Below, piece after piece: positions 16,640-24,416 of a stretch of 64,000 bases of DNA. The stretch covers positions 62,001 through 126,000 of the forward strand of contig NZ_JAPCIO010000004.1 in NCBI RefSeq assembly GCF_025909975.1. The letters are read 5' to 3'. A program made the position numbers and the translations under genes. How positions within the stretch are numbered: the first letter of the stretch is position 1; each line of letters begins with the position of its first letter. This stretch comes from Flavobacterium lacisediminis. GTDB lineage: Bacteria; Bacteroidota; Bacteroidia; Flavobacteriales; Flavobacteriaceae. The notes beneath the pieces are model-generated. The model was not told where the DNA came from. It was given only the letters and a program-made list of their open reading frames with translations, and made no database searches.

Positions 16640-16771
16640 GGTTTTTCTATTTTTTTTGTTCAAAATTAGGATGGTGTATTTTGCACAATTTTTTTAAATG
16701 ATTTTGTTGGTTTTAGCTTTAGTGTTGGTGCTCACGTTTAAAGTATAGTCTATTTTTGATCAAATTGAGGG

Positions 16772-17083
16772 TTATTTCCCCTCAATCCAATCGATAACAG
16801 GAACCAACATATCACAATAAGCTCCTTCAAAAGTTTTAACCACTTCACGGTTCTTATTTATGAAAACTATTGTGTAATCATCCACCCAGCGTAAGCAAAC
16901 TTTTACCCAACCTTGGTGAGTAAGTCCATTCACCTGAAATGCTAAACCACCTTGAAATTCTTTTGATTCGCTAATCGCAGAAAAATTTTTTGCTCCCCAC
17001 GCCATTAGTGCCATGCGGTCAGCATATCTAATTTGATCTAGTATAGTTTGAGCGATTTCCATTGTTCTTGATGTTGTTTCCAT
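16772..17083 (-). CDS. Hypothetical protein, 103 aa
   Basis: METTSRTMEIAQTILDQIRYADRMALMAWGAKNF...: an N-terminal helix followed by beta-rich text with several Trp (GWVKVCLRWVDDYTIVF). It lies 18 bp behind the 107-residue gene on the same strand, forming a pair. No family recognised. Confidence 0.65.
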   Translation of the reverse strand: METTSRTMEIAQTILDQIRYADRMALMAWGAKNFSAISESKEFQGGLAFQVNGLTHQGWVKVCLRWVDDYTIVFINKNREVVKTFEGAYCDMLVPVIDWIEGK

Positions 17084-17101
17084 TTTATTTTTCTTAAATG
17101 A

Positions 17102-17425
17102 TTAGTCTAGTGAACCAAAACTTCTGATAAATTCTTCTTTCGTTTTGTGCTCGTAGTAACTTTCAAATTGAATAGCAGTAACTTTTCCTGTTTTGATTAA
17201 TTCAGCTAAATGTTTTAATGATTTAACTCCCAAAATCCCTTCTGATGTCCAAACTTGGTTCACCCTGAAATCATTCCCTCTAGCTTCTTCATTAAGAATT
17301 GCGGAACCAAACTCTCTCAAATTAAAGTAAGGTCTGTAACCATGTGCATGAACTAACTGAAGAGTTAAACCTCTCAAATTTTCTTTGATTTCTTTAATTC
17401 CGTTTTTAAATTCTGTTGCAGTCAT
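17102..17425 (-). CDS. Hypothetical protein, 107 aa
   Basis: MTATEFKNGIKEIKENLRGLTLQLVHAHGYRPYFNLREF..., a soluble, mostly alpha-helical sequence. First of a two-gene unit with the 103-residue gene, divergent from the XRE regulator. The shared spacer (17426-17556) has repeated palindromes, so the XRE protein may control both directions. Confidence 0.65.
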   Translation of the reverse strand: MTATEFKNGIKEIKENLRGLTLQLVHAHGYRPYFNLREFGSAILNEEARGNDFRVNQVWTSEGILGVKSLKHLAELIKTGKVTAIQFESYYEHKTKEEFIRSFGSLD

Positions 17426-17430
17426 AAGTA

Positions 17431-17529
17431 AAGTGTTACTTGATTATTACACTACAAAGTAAAGTAATATTTTACTAAAAAACAAATAATACTTAATTTA
17501 TTTTATTTAAAATAAAGTATTACTTGATT
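17431..17529. promoter_or_regulatory. Repeated operator-like sites between divergent genes
   Basis: A 15-bp near-identical pair, AAGTGTTACTTGATT (17431-17445) and AAGTATTACTTGATT (17515-17529), each containing an AAGTAnTACTT-type palindrome. Further relatives are AGTAATATTTTACT near 17463 and AATAATACTTAATT near 17485. The right copy overlaps the -33 zone of the XRE promoter. Likely binding sites for the XRE protein. Confidence 0.55.
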
Positions 17530-17534
17530 TTGTC

Positions 17535-17542
17535 TATATTTG
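17535..17542 (+). promoter_or_regulatory. Promoter -7 box of XRE regulator
   Basis: TATATTTG 14 bp before ATG 17557; it lies downstream of the alternative ATG 17524 and so excludes that start. Confidence 0.6.
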
Positions 17543-17556
17543 TAAAAAAATTAAAA

Positions 17557-17844
17557 ATGGATAAAATTCTAAAACTAAGAGTAAAAGAAATAATGACTCT
17601 AAAAGGAATTAGTAGGGAAGAATTAGCTAATAAGGTTGGAGTTTCTATGACCACAATTAGTAATATTAGCACAGAAACTAATTTACCTACTATAGATTTA
17701 CTTCTGCAAATAGCTGAAGCTTTGGATGTAGATATTAGAGAAATGTTTGTGCCAACTAAAGGAAGCTTAGTTGTGCAAAGTCAAGTAGATGAAGCGAAAG
17801 AATTAATTGAAAAAGGATTGAAAATTTTAGAAGGTAAAAAATAG
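17557..17844 (+). CDS. XRE-family helix-turn-helix regulator
   Basis: 95 residues from ATG 17557: MDKILKLRVKEIMTLKGISREELANKVGVSMTTISNISTETNLPTIDLLLQIAEALDVDIREMF, a canonical Cro/CI-type five-helix HTH, followed by a short helical tail. Probably the repressor that keeps the element or its divergent neighbours quiet, judging from position and operator-like repeats. Confidence 0.88.
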   Translation: MDKILKLRVKEIMTLKGISREELANKVGVSMTTISNISTETNLPTIDLLLQIAEALDVDIREMFVPTKGSLVVQSQVDEAKELIEKGLKILEGKK

Positions 17845-17873
17845 CTTAGTTATTACATATTTGAACCATTTGA

Positions 17874-18131
17874 CTAGAATGGTAAAGGATCATCAATAGA
17901 GTAAAATTTCAAGTCATTTATTAAATATGGCTCTTGAATTAAAACGTATCCTTGAGTTAAAAATCTGTACTCTTTTCTCATAATATTTTCATATATCCTA
18001 TCTGGCATGGAAATAATAGAATTTGTTTCTTTTTCATGAAAAACAAAACAGTTACTATTTGCACTTTCTAATTGTTCTATAGAATTACTCCTAATAGAAT
18101 TTATTATTCTAGCTAGATCCTCTTTATTCAT
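17874..18131 (-). CDS. 85-residue protein translationally coupled to the restriction enzyme
   Basis: MNKEDLARIINSIRSNSIEQLESANSNCFVF..., ending IDDPLPF. The start overlaps the stop of the upstream restriction-modification gene (TAATG), so it is almost certainly made from the same transcript. Helical N-terminus, beta-rich middle, Pro-rich end; no family recognised. It could be a subunit, stabilizer or modulator of the enzyme. Confidence 0.7.
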   Translation of the reverse strand: MNKEDLARIINSIRSNSIEQLESANSNCFVFHEKETNSIISMPDRIYENIMRKEYRFLTQGYVLIQEPYLINDLKFYSIDDPLPF

Positions 18132-21100
18132 TAAATCTCTATTTTATCAATTTCCTTCATTATCCTATCCGTCTCACTTAACGCCACAATTATCTTTTGA
18201 TAATGCAAAATATCTTCAAAACCTAGTTCACGGTCTTTGCGGTCTTTAAGCCATTTTTGAGCGGGTTGGTAGCCACCAATGTAAAAGTTCCAAGCTACTT
18301 CAGGAACGTTGGCGAAATATTGCGTTTCGTTAATATATACGTTTCCATTTTTGTAAACAGGTTTCTTTACAATATTGTCACCGTCTTCAGGATATTGAGT
18401 GATGTATTTTTCTACAATAGGACTTTCTAACAAATGTATTTGTCTTAGTTCTCCACCTAGTTGAACCAATTGCCAAAAGATGTTGGAATCCTTTGGATAA
18501 GGCACTCTAGGAAAATCTATTTTTAAAAATTCTTTATACGTTTCTCTGTAGGTTGGTGAGTGAAGCACCGCATAGATATAATCCAACAAATCAATTGGAG
18601 CAAACGTGGTTCTATACTCAGAACGAACGTCTTTATCATTTGCCAAACAAACATTGCCGTCTTCTTTCTCTGGTGTAAATGCTAACCCCAACCCTTTTGC
18701 TATCTCATTCACAATTTCCATGTTGAGATTGGGGGTGCGAACTTCTTCATCTAATAAAGTTGCTTGGTCAGTAATTTCAGGATAAAGATAAAGTGGAGCT
18801 AAATATTCTCTTCCTAAAGGGTCAATAACATAAAATCCTTCTGAAACTATGAACTTAGAAACAAAAATAAAATCATAACTATTTCCATATACTTTTCCAG
18901 TTCTTTTAAAGATTAGAGAATAATTATCTTTAAGCATTGAGCTCATAACTTGCCCTCTAGTTCTTCCTATAAATCCAGAAGATTTTCCAGTAAAATAAGT
19001 TTTTCTAAAATCAAAAAGCCTATAATTAATATTAGTAAAAACTCCTTTATTGTTTTTGATGTCAGTTATTGCACTATTTACTTTCCAACCTGCACTATCT
19101 TTTATGTTTAATTTAGAAGTTATTTCATTTTCATCAAATTCTTTAAATATATCAATTGTATTTTTGATTTCATTATCAGTAAATTTAATTGTTAACGAAT
19201 CGTTTTTTGTTTGAATTCCTGAATTATATGAACTAAATAAAGAATCAATTGAAAAACCCGTTTCATATTTTTTTAAAATATTATAATTTTTTTGAATGAA
19301 AAAATAATAAGGCTTTTCATAATTTATTTTAGTCCATTTTAAGTCTTTTAAATTTTGATTCAAAAAATCATATTTAAATTCCCTTTTTCCGTATAAATCA
19401 TAATTAAAAACTTCACCTAATTCATCTTTCTTTTTCTTTCCTGTTTTTATGAATAAGTTGATAGATACACCTTGCATGATATCAAAAACGTTTTGGTCTG
19501 GAGAGCCATCAGGTGAAACTTCTTTTTTCTTCGAGTTACCGTGTAAATCTAAAATATAGATTTTATCAAAACTTTCTAGTAAATGTTTTCGCATTTGACG
19601 GTGAGTGATTCCATCGATAAAGCTATTATTAGAAATATAAGCTAAAATACCTTCACCATTTTTATCAATAAAATGTTGCCCGAAACGAGTGAATTTTATA
19701 TAATCATCATCAAGGTTGATTTTTCTTTCGTTCAAATCTTTTTTGTAATCTGCAATTAGATTTTGAATCCATTCGTTTTTATTAGTACTACTAACGGCAT
19801 AAGGCGGATTTCCAATAACCACCATTACGGGTGCATCTCGTTTAATTGCATTAGCTTGGTCGGCTTCGTCACTTAACCAACTACTAAATAGGGTTTGGGT
19901 ATCGGGGTGCGCTTCTTCTAATGAGTTGGTCAAAAATATTTTAAAACGTTGGTCGTCTGTGGGTTTGTAACCTGTTTCAGTGAGCAACATATCCATTTTC
20001 AAATGCGCCATAGCATAACTCGCCATTAGTAACTCAAAGCCGTTTAAACGAGGTATTAAGTCATTGGTTACATACTTGCTCCAAATCCCTTGTTGTCCTT
20101 CAAATTTCTTGTGTATGTGCTTCACTACCTCAGCAAGAAAAGTTCCTGTTCCTGTTGCTGGGTCTAAGATTTGTACTTTGTGAACTTCTGTTTCAGTTTC
20201 AACCTCTTTTATTTTGGAGTTGGCTCCTTTGCCTGTTTGCGTAACGGCTTTTTGTTTTATTTTAGTTTTACTTGTGTCCGCTAAACCTTGTGGTAAATTA
20301 AACTCAGTTTTTAAAATATCATCAACGGCACGAACTATAAAATTAACTACAGGTTGCGGAGTGTACCAAACGCCTCGAGCTTTTCTTAAAGCGGGATTGT
20401 ATTCACCTAAAAACGTTTCGTAAAAGTGAACCACAGGGTCTTCCTGTTTAGTGCTTTTACCAAAATTACGCATAATCTGAGCCACATCAGAAGCCAAGAA
20501 AATATTAACTAATTCATCCACAATCCAAACCAATCGGGTATCTAAATCAAAACCCGCAATGTCTTGAAATAATTTTCTAAGAAATGGATTTGATTTTGGA
20601 ATTAGTTCTCCAGCTTCCATTCTTGAAAATGTTGGTAAAGTAGGATCGTGGTAGCGAGCTGCAAACATACCGTAAGCAATTGTTTGAGCATAAATATCAG
20701 AAAACGCTTTATTATCGATGTCGTGAATCAACATTTGTTGAAACGATAACATTTGTGATTTTAGTTGCGAACGTTTGCCTTCTTGGTCGTCATGGCTTAA
20801 CGATTTTTCAATTATATCCGCCATTAAGCGAGCCTTACCCGCCATCATTTGAGCCAATTTAGTTGGTGACTTAATGGTTTGGGAAATGGTTTCGGCAAAG
20901 TTTTTTATAAGTTTATTGAATTGGTCAAAGTTTTCCGTAATCGGAACGATGGAACCATTTTCAATTTTAGCAATAGCAATTTTGGTGGTTAGTTCTCCAT
21001 CTTTATAAAAATGGAAATCCATGTAATCAGTAAAAATCAAATTTGATAATCCCGATTTATATCTATCAAACTGTTCCTTAAGTGTCTTGCTTCCTAAGTC

Positions 21101-21322
21101 TACTCCAATATCTTTCGCTTCAATATATCCTACAGGAACGTCTTTACGGGTCAATACATAATCAGGTGCGCCACAATCAACTCGAGCGGGTTCGTTTGTT
21201 ACTAATACATCAGGTAAAATTGCCATGATGAGGTTTTGAAGGTCACCACGATAGGAATGTTCTCGAGCGTTTCCTGTTTTGTAAAGCGTGTTTATTTTGT
21301 CGATGTATTGAGAGAGTGTCAT
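18131..21322 (-). CDS. Single-chain restriction-modification enzyme (type IIG / ISP-like)
   Basis: 1063 residues. The N-terminal nuclease domain has D54...E68-A-K70 (APDYVLTRKDVPVGYIEAKD), the PD-(D/E)xK pattern. A helical linker follows (~120-310). The adenine-methyltransferase core has motif I DPATGTGTF (387-395) and motif IV NPPY (505-508). The C-terminal ~400 residues would be target recognition. No Walker-type helicase is seen between nuclease and methylase, so it is closer to type IIG than to helicase-containing type ISP enzymes, although databases often call this family 'type ISP'. Defence against foreign DNA and self-methylation in one chain. Confidence 0.9.
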   Translation of the reverse strand: MTLSQYIDKINTLYKTGNAREHSYRGDLQNLIMAILPDVLVTNEPARVDCGAPDYVLTRKDVPVGYIEAKDIGVDLGSKTLKEQFDRYKSGLSNLIFTDYMDFHFYKDGELTTKIAIAKIENGSIVPITENFDQFNKLIKNFAETISQTIKSPTKLAQMMAGKARLMADIIEKSLSHDDQEGKRSQLKSQMLSFQQMLIHDIDNKAFSDIYAQTIAYGMFAARYHDPTLPTFSRMEAGELIPKSNPFLRKLFQDIAGFDLDTRLVWIVDELVNIFLASDVAQIMRNFGKSTKQEDPVVHFYETFLGEYNPALRKARGVWYTPQPVVNFIVRAVDDILKTEFNLPQGLADTSKTKIKQKAVTQTGKGANSKIKEVETETEVHKVQILDPATGTGTFLAEVVKHIHKKFEGQQGIWSKYVTNDLIPRLNGFELLMASYAMAHLKMDMLLTETGYKPTDDQRFKIFLTNSLEEAHPDTQTLFSSWLSDEADQANAIKRDAPVMVVIGNPPYAVSSTNKNEWIQNLIADYKKDLNERKINLDDDYIKFTRFGQHFIDKNGEGILAYISNNSFIDGITHRQMRKHLLESFDKIYILDLHGNSKKKEVSPDGSPDQNVFDIMQGVSINLFIKTGKKKKDELGEVFNYDLYGKREFKYDFLNQNLKDLKWTKINYEKPYYFFIQKNYNILKKYETGFSIDSLFSSYNSGIQTKNDSLTIKFTDNEIKNTIDIFKEFDENEITSKLNIKDSAGWKVNSAITDIKNNKGVFTNINYRLFDFRKTYFTGKSSGFIGRTRGQVMSSMLKDNYSLIFKRTGKVYGNSYDFIFVSKFIVSEGFYVIDPLGREYLAPLYLYPEITDQATLLDEEVRTPNLNMEIVNEIAKGLGLAFTPEKEDGNVCLANDKDVRSEYRTTFAPIDLLDYIYAVLHSPTYRETYKEFLKIDFPRVPYPKDSNIFWQLVQLGGELRQIHLLESPIVEKYITQYPEDGDNIVKKPVYKNGNVYINETQYFANVPEVAWNFYIGGYQPAQKWLKDRKDRELGFEDILHYQKIIVALSETDRIMKEIDKIEI

Positions 21323-21708
21323 TTTTTGATAGAATTTGTGCCAAATTAAGACAAAAAAATATAGTATAAAAGCGTTATGAAACTAAAACTCGCTTTTTCA
21401 GAATTTTTAAAGTAAGAATATTCTTGTTTTTTATAGCAGTAAAGTTCGATAAAAATAGGCTGAAATAAAAAAAATTAGTTAAATTATAATGAAACATTGT
21501 GTTTTTTGTTATAAATATAACTTTCTATTTCTCTTAATAAATTGAAAATCAATAAAATAAGTTTAAATAAACTTATTTAAATCAAAATTTTAAACTAACT
21601 AATCTGAAGCAAAAAAAGTCGATTTATTGCGCCAACTTTGTAAGGCTTGAGCGAGTAAAAATTGATAATCGATTATCATAATTATTTATTTATAAAAATT
21701 TTTAAATT
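21323..21708. other. Intergenic region of 386 bp in the mobile element
   Basis: AT-rich with no credible ORF. It contains a perfect 16-bp palindrome, TGATAATCGATTATCA (21663-21678), 31 bp before ATG 21709, and a locally GC-richer patch around 21628-21652. The restriction gene reads away to the left and the broken gene to the right, so both promoters should lie here; I found no clean TAnnTTTG box. Confidence 0.5.
21663..21678. promoter_or_regulatory. Perfect 16-bp palindrome, operator candidate
   Basis: TGATAATCGATTATCA, dyad centred on ATCGAT, located between divergent genes. Confidence 0.4.
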
Positions 21709-22083
21709 ATGAAAAAAATTAATGAAGCGTCATTAAGAATTGACGCAGTTGCGCTGTTAAATGTATTAAAAACAGCTAAATGATTAGGGGCTTTTAATGT
21801 GGAGTTTTGTTCTGAAGCAGAAATTAAAAGTGATTTTTTGCATTCAAATGTGTTTTCAAAGCCTGAAGATGTTGAAGGAAATTTATTCGGTTTATCACCT
21901 GTATTCTTTTTATTGGATAAAATGGGTTTGAGTTTCGTTGTCGATATTGATAAGGGGTTTTCTCCAAGTTATGTTTTTATACAGTTCGAATACATATATG
22001 ATTTAAGACATTTTTATCTTGAAGTTTTAAGTGTAGACGAAGATGAATTTATTGCAATGGTAGATTTTAGTGAGTTTTGTTAA
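21709..22083 (+). pseudogene. Small hypothetical gene interrupted by an in-frame TGA
   Basis: ATG 21709 opens 24 codons (MKKINEASLRIDAVALLNVLKTAK), then TGA at 21781-21783, after which the same frame runs on for 100 codons to TAA 22081-22083 (LGAFNVEFCSEAEIK..., ending VDFSEFC). One TGG-to-TGA change would restore a 124-residue soluble protein (AKWLGAF). Restart at GTG 21799 is possible and would give 94 residues. A terminator follows. Family unknown. Confidence 0.6.
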
Positions 22084-22101
22084 TGTGCTAAAATTAAAAT
22101 T

Positions 22102-22136
22102 TAAAAACCGTAAAAAGTAATTATTACGGTTTTTAT
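22102..22136 (+). terminator. Terminator after interrupted gene
   Basis: AAAAACCGTAA / TTACGGTTTTT stem followed by T-rich DNA. Confidence 0.75.
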
Positions 22137-22155
22137 AACTAAAACTTATGTTTAA

Positions 22156-22440
22156 ATGGAAGGTAAATTATTAAATGAAGATTTTTTAAACAGTATCATT
22201 AAGAGCCGAGTGGATTCGGTTCTTAGTGATTTTGTTTCTGAACTTCAAAAAGACCTTTCGGCAAACTATTACTTAGATGATAGCTTACTAACCAAACACG
22301 AAGTGGCAAAAAAGTTAAACATAAGTATCAGACAAGTTGACAATCTTAAGAATAAAGGAAAGCTAAAGTCATGCCTAATAGGAAAATCAGTAAGGTTTAG
22401 AAATTCTGATGTATTAAATTATATTAAATCTTTAAGTTAG
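22156..22440 (+). CDS. Excisionase-like helix-turn-helix protein
   Basis: 94 residues. The C-terminal half, LTKHEVAKKLNISIRQVDNLKNKGKLKSCLIGKSVRFRNSDVLNYIKSL-like text, is a MerR/excisionase-type HTH_17 domain with the wing RNSDVLNYI. In elements like this such proteins direct integrase toward excision or act as regulators. The N-terminal half is a helix of unknown role. It lies 96 bp before the ATPase gene. Confidence 0.85.
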   Translation: MEGKLLNEDFLNSIIKSRVDSVLSDFVSELQKDLSANYYLDDSLLTKHEVAKKLNISIRQVDNLKNKGKLKSCLIGKSVRFRNSDVLNYIKSLS

Positions 22441-22536
22441 TAGTAATAGTAGTAATTTTTCTGAAAATTTTGAGAATTTAAGCATTAAACGATAACATAT
22501 CAAAAAAGTTAATTAATTTCGCGTAAAATTTATGTT

Positions 22537-23685
22537 ATGCAAATTATTGGCGTTACTTATTCTCAATTCAAACACACCGAAAATTTTTGGAATTTAAATC
22601 CAATTAGTTTTGAAGGAATAAATCTATTAGTAGGTAAAAATGCAAGCGGTAAATCAAAAACTTTGAGTTTAATTAATGGCTTAGCGAATAATTTAGCTGA
22701 AAATAAACCACTTAATTTTACAGAAGGAGATTTTGACTTTACGTTCCAAAAAGATGATATTACATATCAATTTTTATTAACAGTTCATGAAGGTAACATA
22801 ACTAGTGAAATACTTAAATCAGGTTCAAAAACATTAATAGAAAGAGATCAAAATGGGAAAGGGAAAATTTTGTCTTATAAAGGAGATTATCATGAATTTG
22901 AGATTCCAACAAATGAATTAAAAATTAACAGGAGAGATAAAATTAATTATCCATATTTGGAAGATATAAATTTTTGGGCAATACATACGAGAATTTTTCA
23001 ATTTAGTGATTCTTCGACAAAGACAGTTTTAGGTTTAAAAGATCCAAATTTAAAAGAATCTGAATTTAATATAAAGGATACCAGAGGAACCATTCCAACT
23101 TTTAATAAGGGATTAAAAACTTACGGGAAAGAGTTTTTAGATAAAATAATTACTGATTTTACTTCTATCGGATTTCCAATTACAGATATTGATTTGGGAC
23201 CATTGAGCGGTTTTACGATTTCTATTGCGGAAAATCCAAATGCTATAATAACAGGTGTAAGGGTTAAAGAAAAAGATCTTCCTTGTTGGACAGATCAATT
23301 AGGAATGTCTAATGGTATGTTTAGAGCCCTTTCAATTATCATTCACTTTAATTATTATGAATTAGAAAAAATTCCTGGATTAATTTTAATTGATGATGTC
23401 GGTGAGGGTTTAGATTTTGAAAGATCTACAAATTTAATCGATCTACTTATTTCTAAAGCAGAGAAAAACCCTAATATGCAACTCATAATGTCTACTAATG
23501 ATAGTTTTGTAATGAATAGTGTGGATTTGAAATACTGGCAAATAATTGATCGAGAAGGTAATCAAGTTAAATATTATAATCACAAAAATTCTCCCGATAC
23601 ATTTGGTAATTATAGTCTTACGGGGCTAAATCATTTTGATTTTTTTGCTTCAGGTTTTTTCAAAAACGGGTTTTCAGAAGAATAG
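22537..23685 (+). CDS. AAA/ABC-type ATPase of a putative two-gene defence system
   Basis: 382 residues. Walker A GKNASGKS (33-40), an ABC-signature-like LGMSNGMFRAL (255-265), Walker B LILIDDVGEGLD (282-293), and a switch segment IMSTNDSFV (317-325) in which the usual His is replaced. This is the SMC/OLD-like AAA_21 architecture used in defence ATPases (OLD, Gabija GajA, PARIS AriA, Septu). There is no fused nuclease; the downstream gene, 9 bp away, supplies a TOPRIM-like domain. Likely a sensor ATPase that controls its partner. Confidence 0.85.
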   Translation: MQIIGVTYSQFKHTENFWNLNPISFEGINLLVGKNASGKSKTLSLINGLANNLAENKPLNFTEGDFDFTFQKDDITYQFLLTVHEGNITSEILKSGSKTLIERDQNGKGKILSYKGDYHEFEIPTNELKINRRDKINYPYLEDINFWAIHTRIFQFSDSSTKTVLGLKDPNLKESEFNIKDTRGTIPTFNKGLKTYGKEFLDKIITDFTSIGFPITDIDLGPLSGFTISIAENPNAIITGVRVKEKDLPCWTDQLGMSNGMFRALSIIIHFNYYELEKIPGLILIDDVGEGLDFERSTNLIDLLISKAEKNPNMQLIMSTNDSFVMNSVDLKYWQIIDREGNQVKYYNHKNSPDTFGNYSLTGLNHFDFFASGFFKNGFSEE

Positions 23686-23694
23686 ACTAAATTT

Positions 23695-24387
23695 ATGAAA
23701 ATAGCTTTATTTGTTGAGGGATTTACGGAAATGCTACTCGTAAAAAATATTGTTCTTTATAATTATGGAGCTGCAAATGTTTCTTTTTACTTATATAAGT
23801 TAAGAGGTGGAAATAAAATTCCCGTAAGAGTTACATTACGTGAACAACATGAAGCTACAAGTGGAACCCCAACCCATACTTTTCACATATACGATTGTGG
23901 TGGTCTATCAACTATCCGTTCAATGATTAATCATCAGAGAAACTCATTACACAAAAATCAATTTAACAAAATAATTGGAATTCGAGATGTACATCCTGAA
24001 GATAAAGCTACTATACCACTATTAAGAAAACAACTTCCTTACAGAGTTCCTCAAAAACCCATACCTACAAGCTTTTTATTGTGCATAATGGAGACAGAAG
24101 CATGGTTTATTGCAGAGGAAGCTCATTTCCAAAAAATTTCTCCGAAATTAACTAAGCAGTTCATATTACAATCAACAGGTATTGATATTGATACGGTTAA
24201 TGTTGAAACATTCGATTGTCCTTCGGATAAATTAAATGAAATTTATTCTCACGCTGGAGAAACTTATGATAAAACTGAAGCAAGTATTCAGCGAACGGTA
24301 AATGCAATAGAAATCATCAATCTAATAGAGGTTTTATCTCATCGAATTCCAGGACTCAAAGAAATATTAGATGAAATATTGATATAA
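23695..24387 (+). CDS. DUF4276/TOPRIM-like putative effector
   Basis: 230 residues. It opens MKIALFVEGFTEMLLVKNI; the VEGxTE glutamates (E8, E12) match the first TOPRIM motif. Later come GIRDVHPED (95-103) at the place of the acidic DxD motif, METEAWFIAEE (132-142) and the closing PSDKLNEIY...YDKTEASIQR block; all fit the DUF4276 layout. A nuclease role is inferred from related TOPRIM partners of ATPases (AriB, OLD), not shown. The second motif is poor in acids compared with true DxD, so activity is uncertain. It converges on the integrase gene 29 bp away. Confidence 0.75.
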   Translation: MKIALFVEGFTEMLLVKNIVLYNYGAANVSFYLYKLRGGNKIPVRVTLREQHEATSGTPTHTFHIYDCGGLSTIRSMINHQRNSLHKNQFNKIIGIRDVHPEDKATIPLLRKQLPYRVPQKPIPTSFLLCIMETEAWFIAEEAHFQKISPKLTKQFILQSTGIDIDTVNVETFDCPSDKLNEIYSHAGETYDKTEASIQRTVNAIEIINLIEVLSHRIPGLKEILDEILI

Positions 24388-24416
24388 AAAACCACCACTA
24401 ACAGCAGTTTGCAAGA

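Noticed and set aside
16670..16685. res site for the serine recombinase
   Set aside because: Only one imperfect palindrome (GTGTATTTTGCAC) is visible; a res or inversion site needs more subsites or an inverted partner, which I did not find.
17557..18131. Toxin-antitoxin pair from the XRE gene and the 85-residue gene
   Set aside because: The genes converge and the 85-residue gene is coupled to the restriction enzyme, not to the XRE gene.
21781..21783. TGA as selenocysteine or programmed read-through
   Set aside because: No selenocysteine-type hairpin or cysteine homology is evident; a nonsense mutation or downstream restart is simpler.
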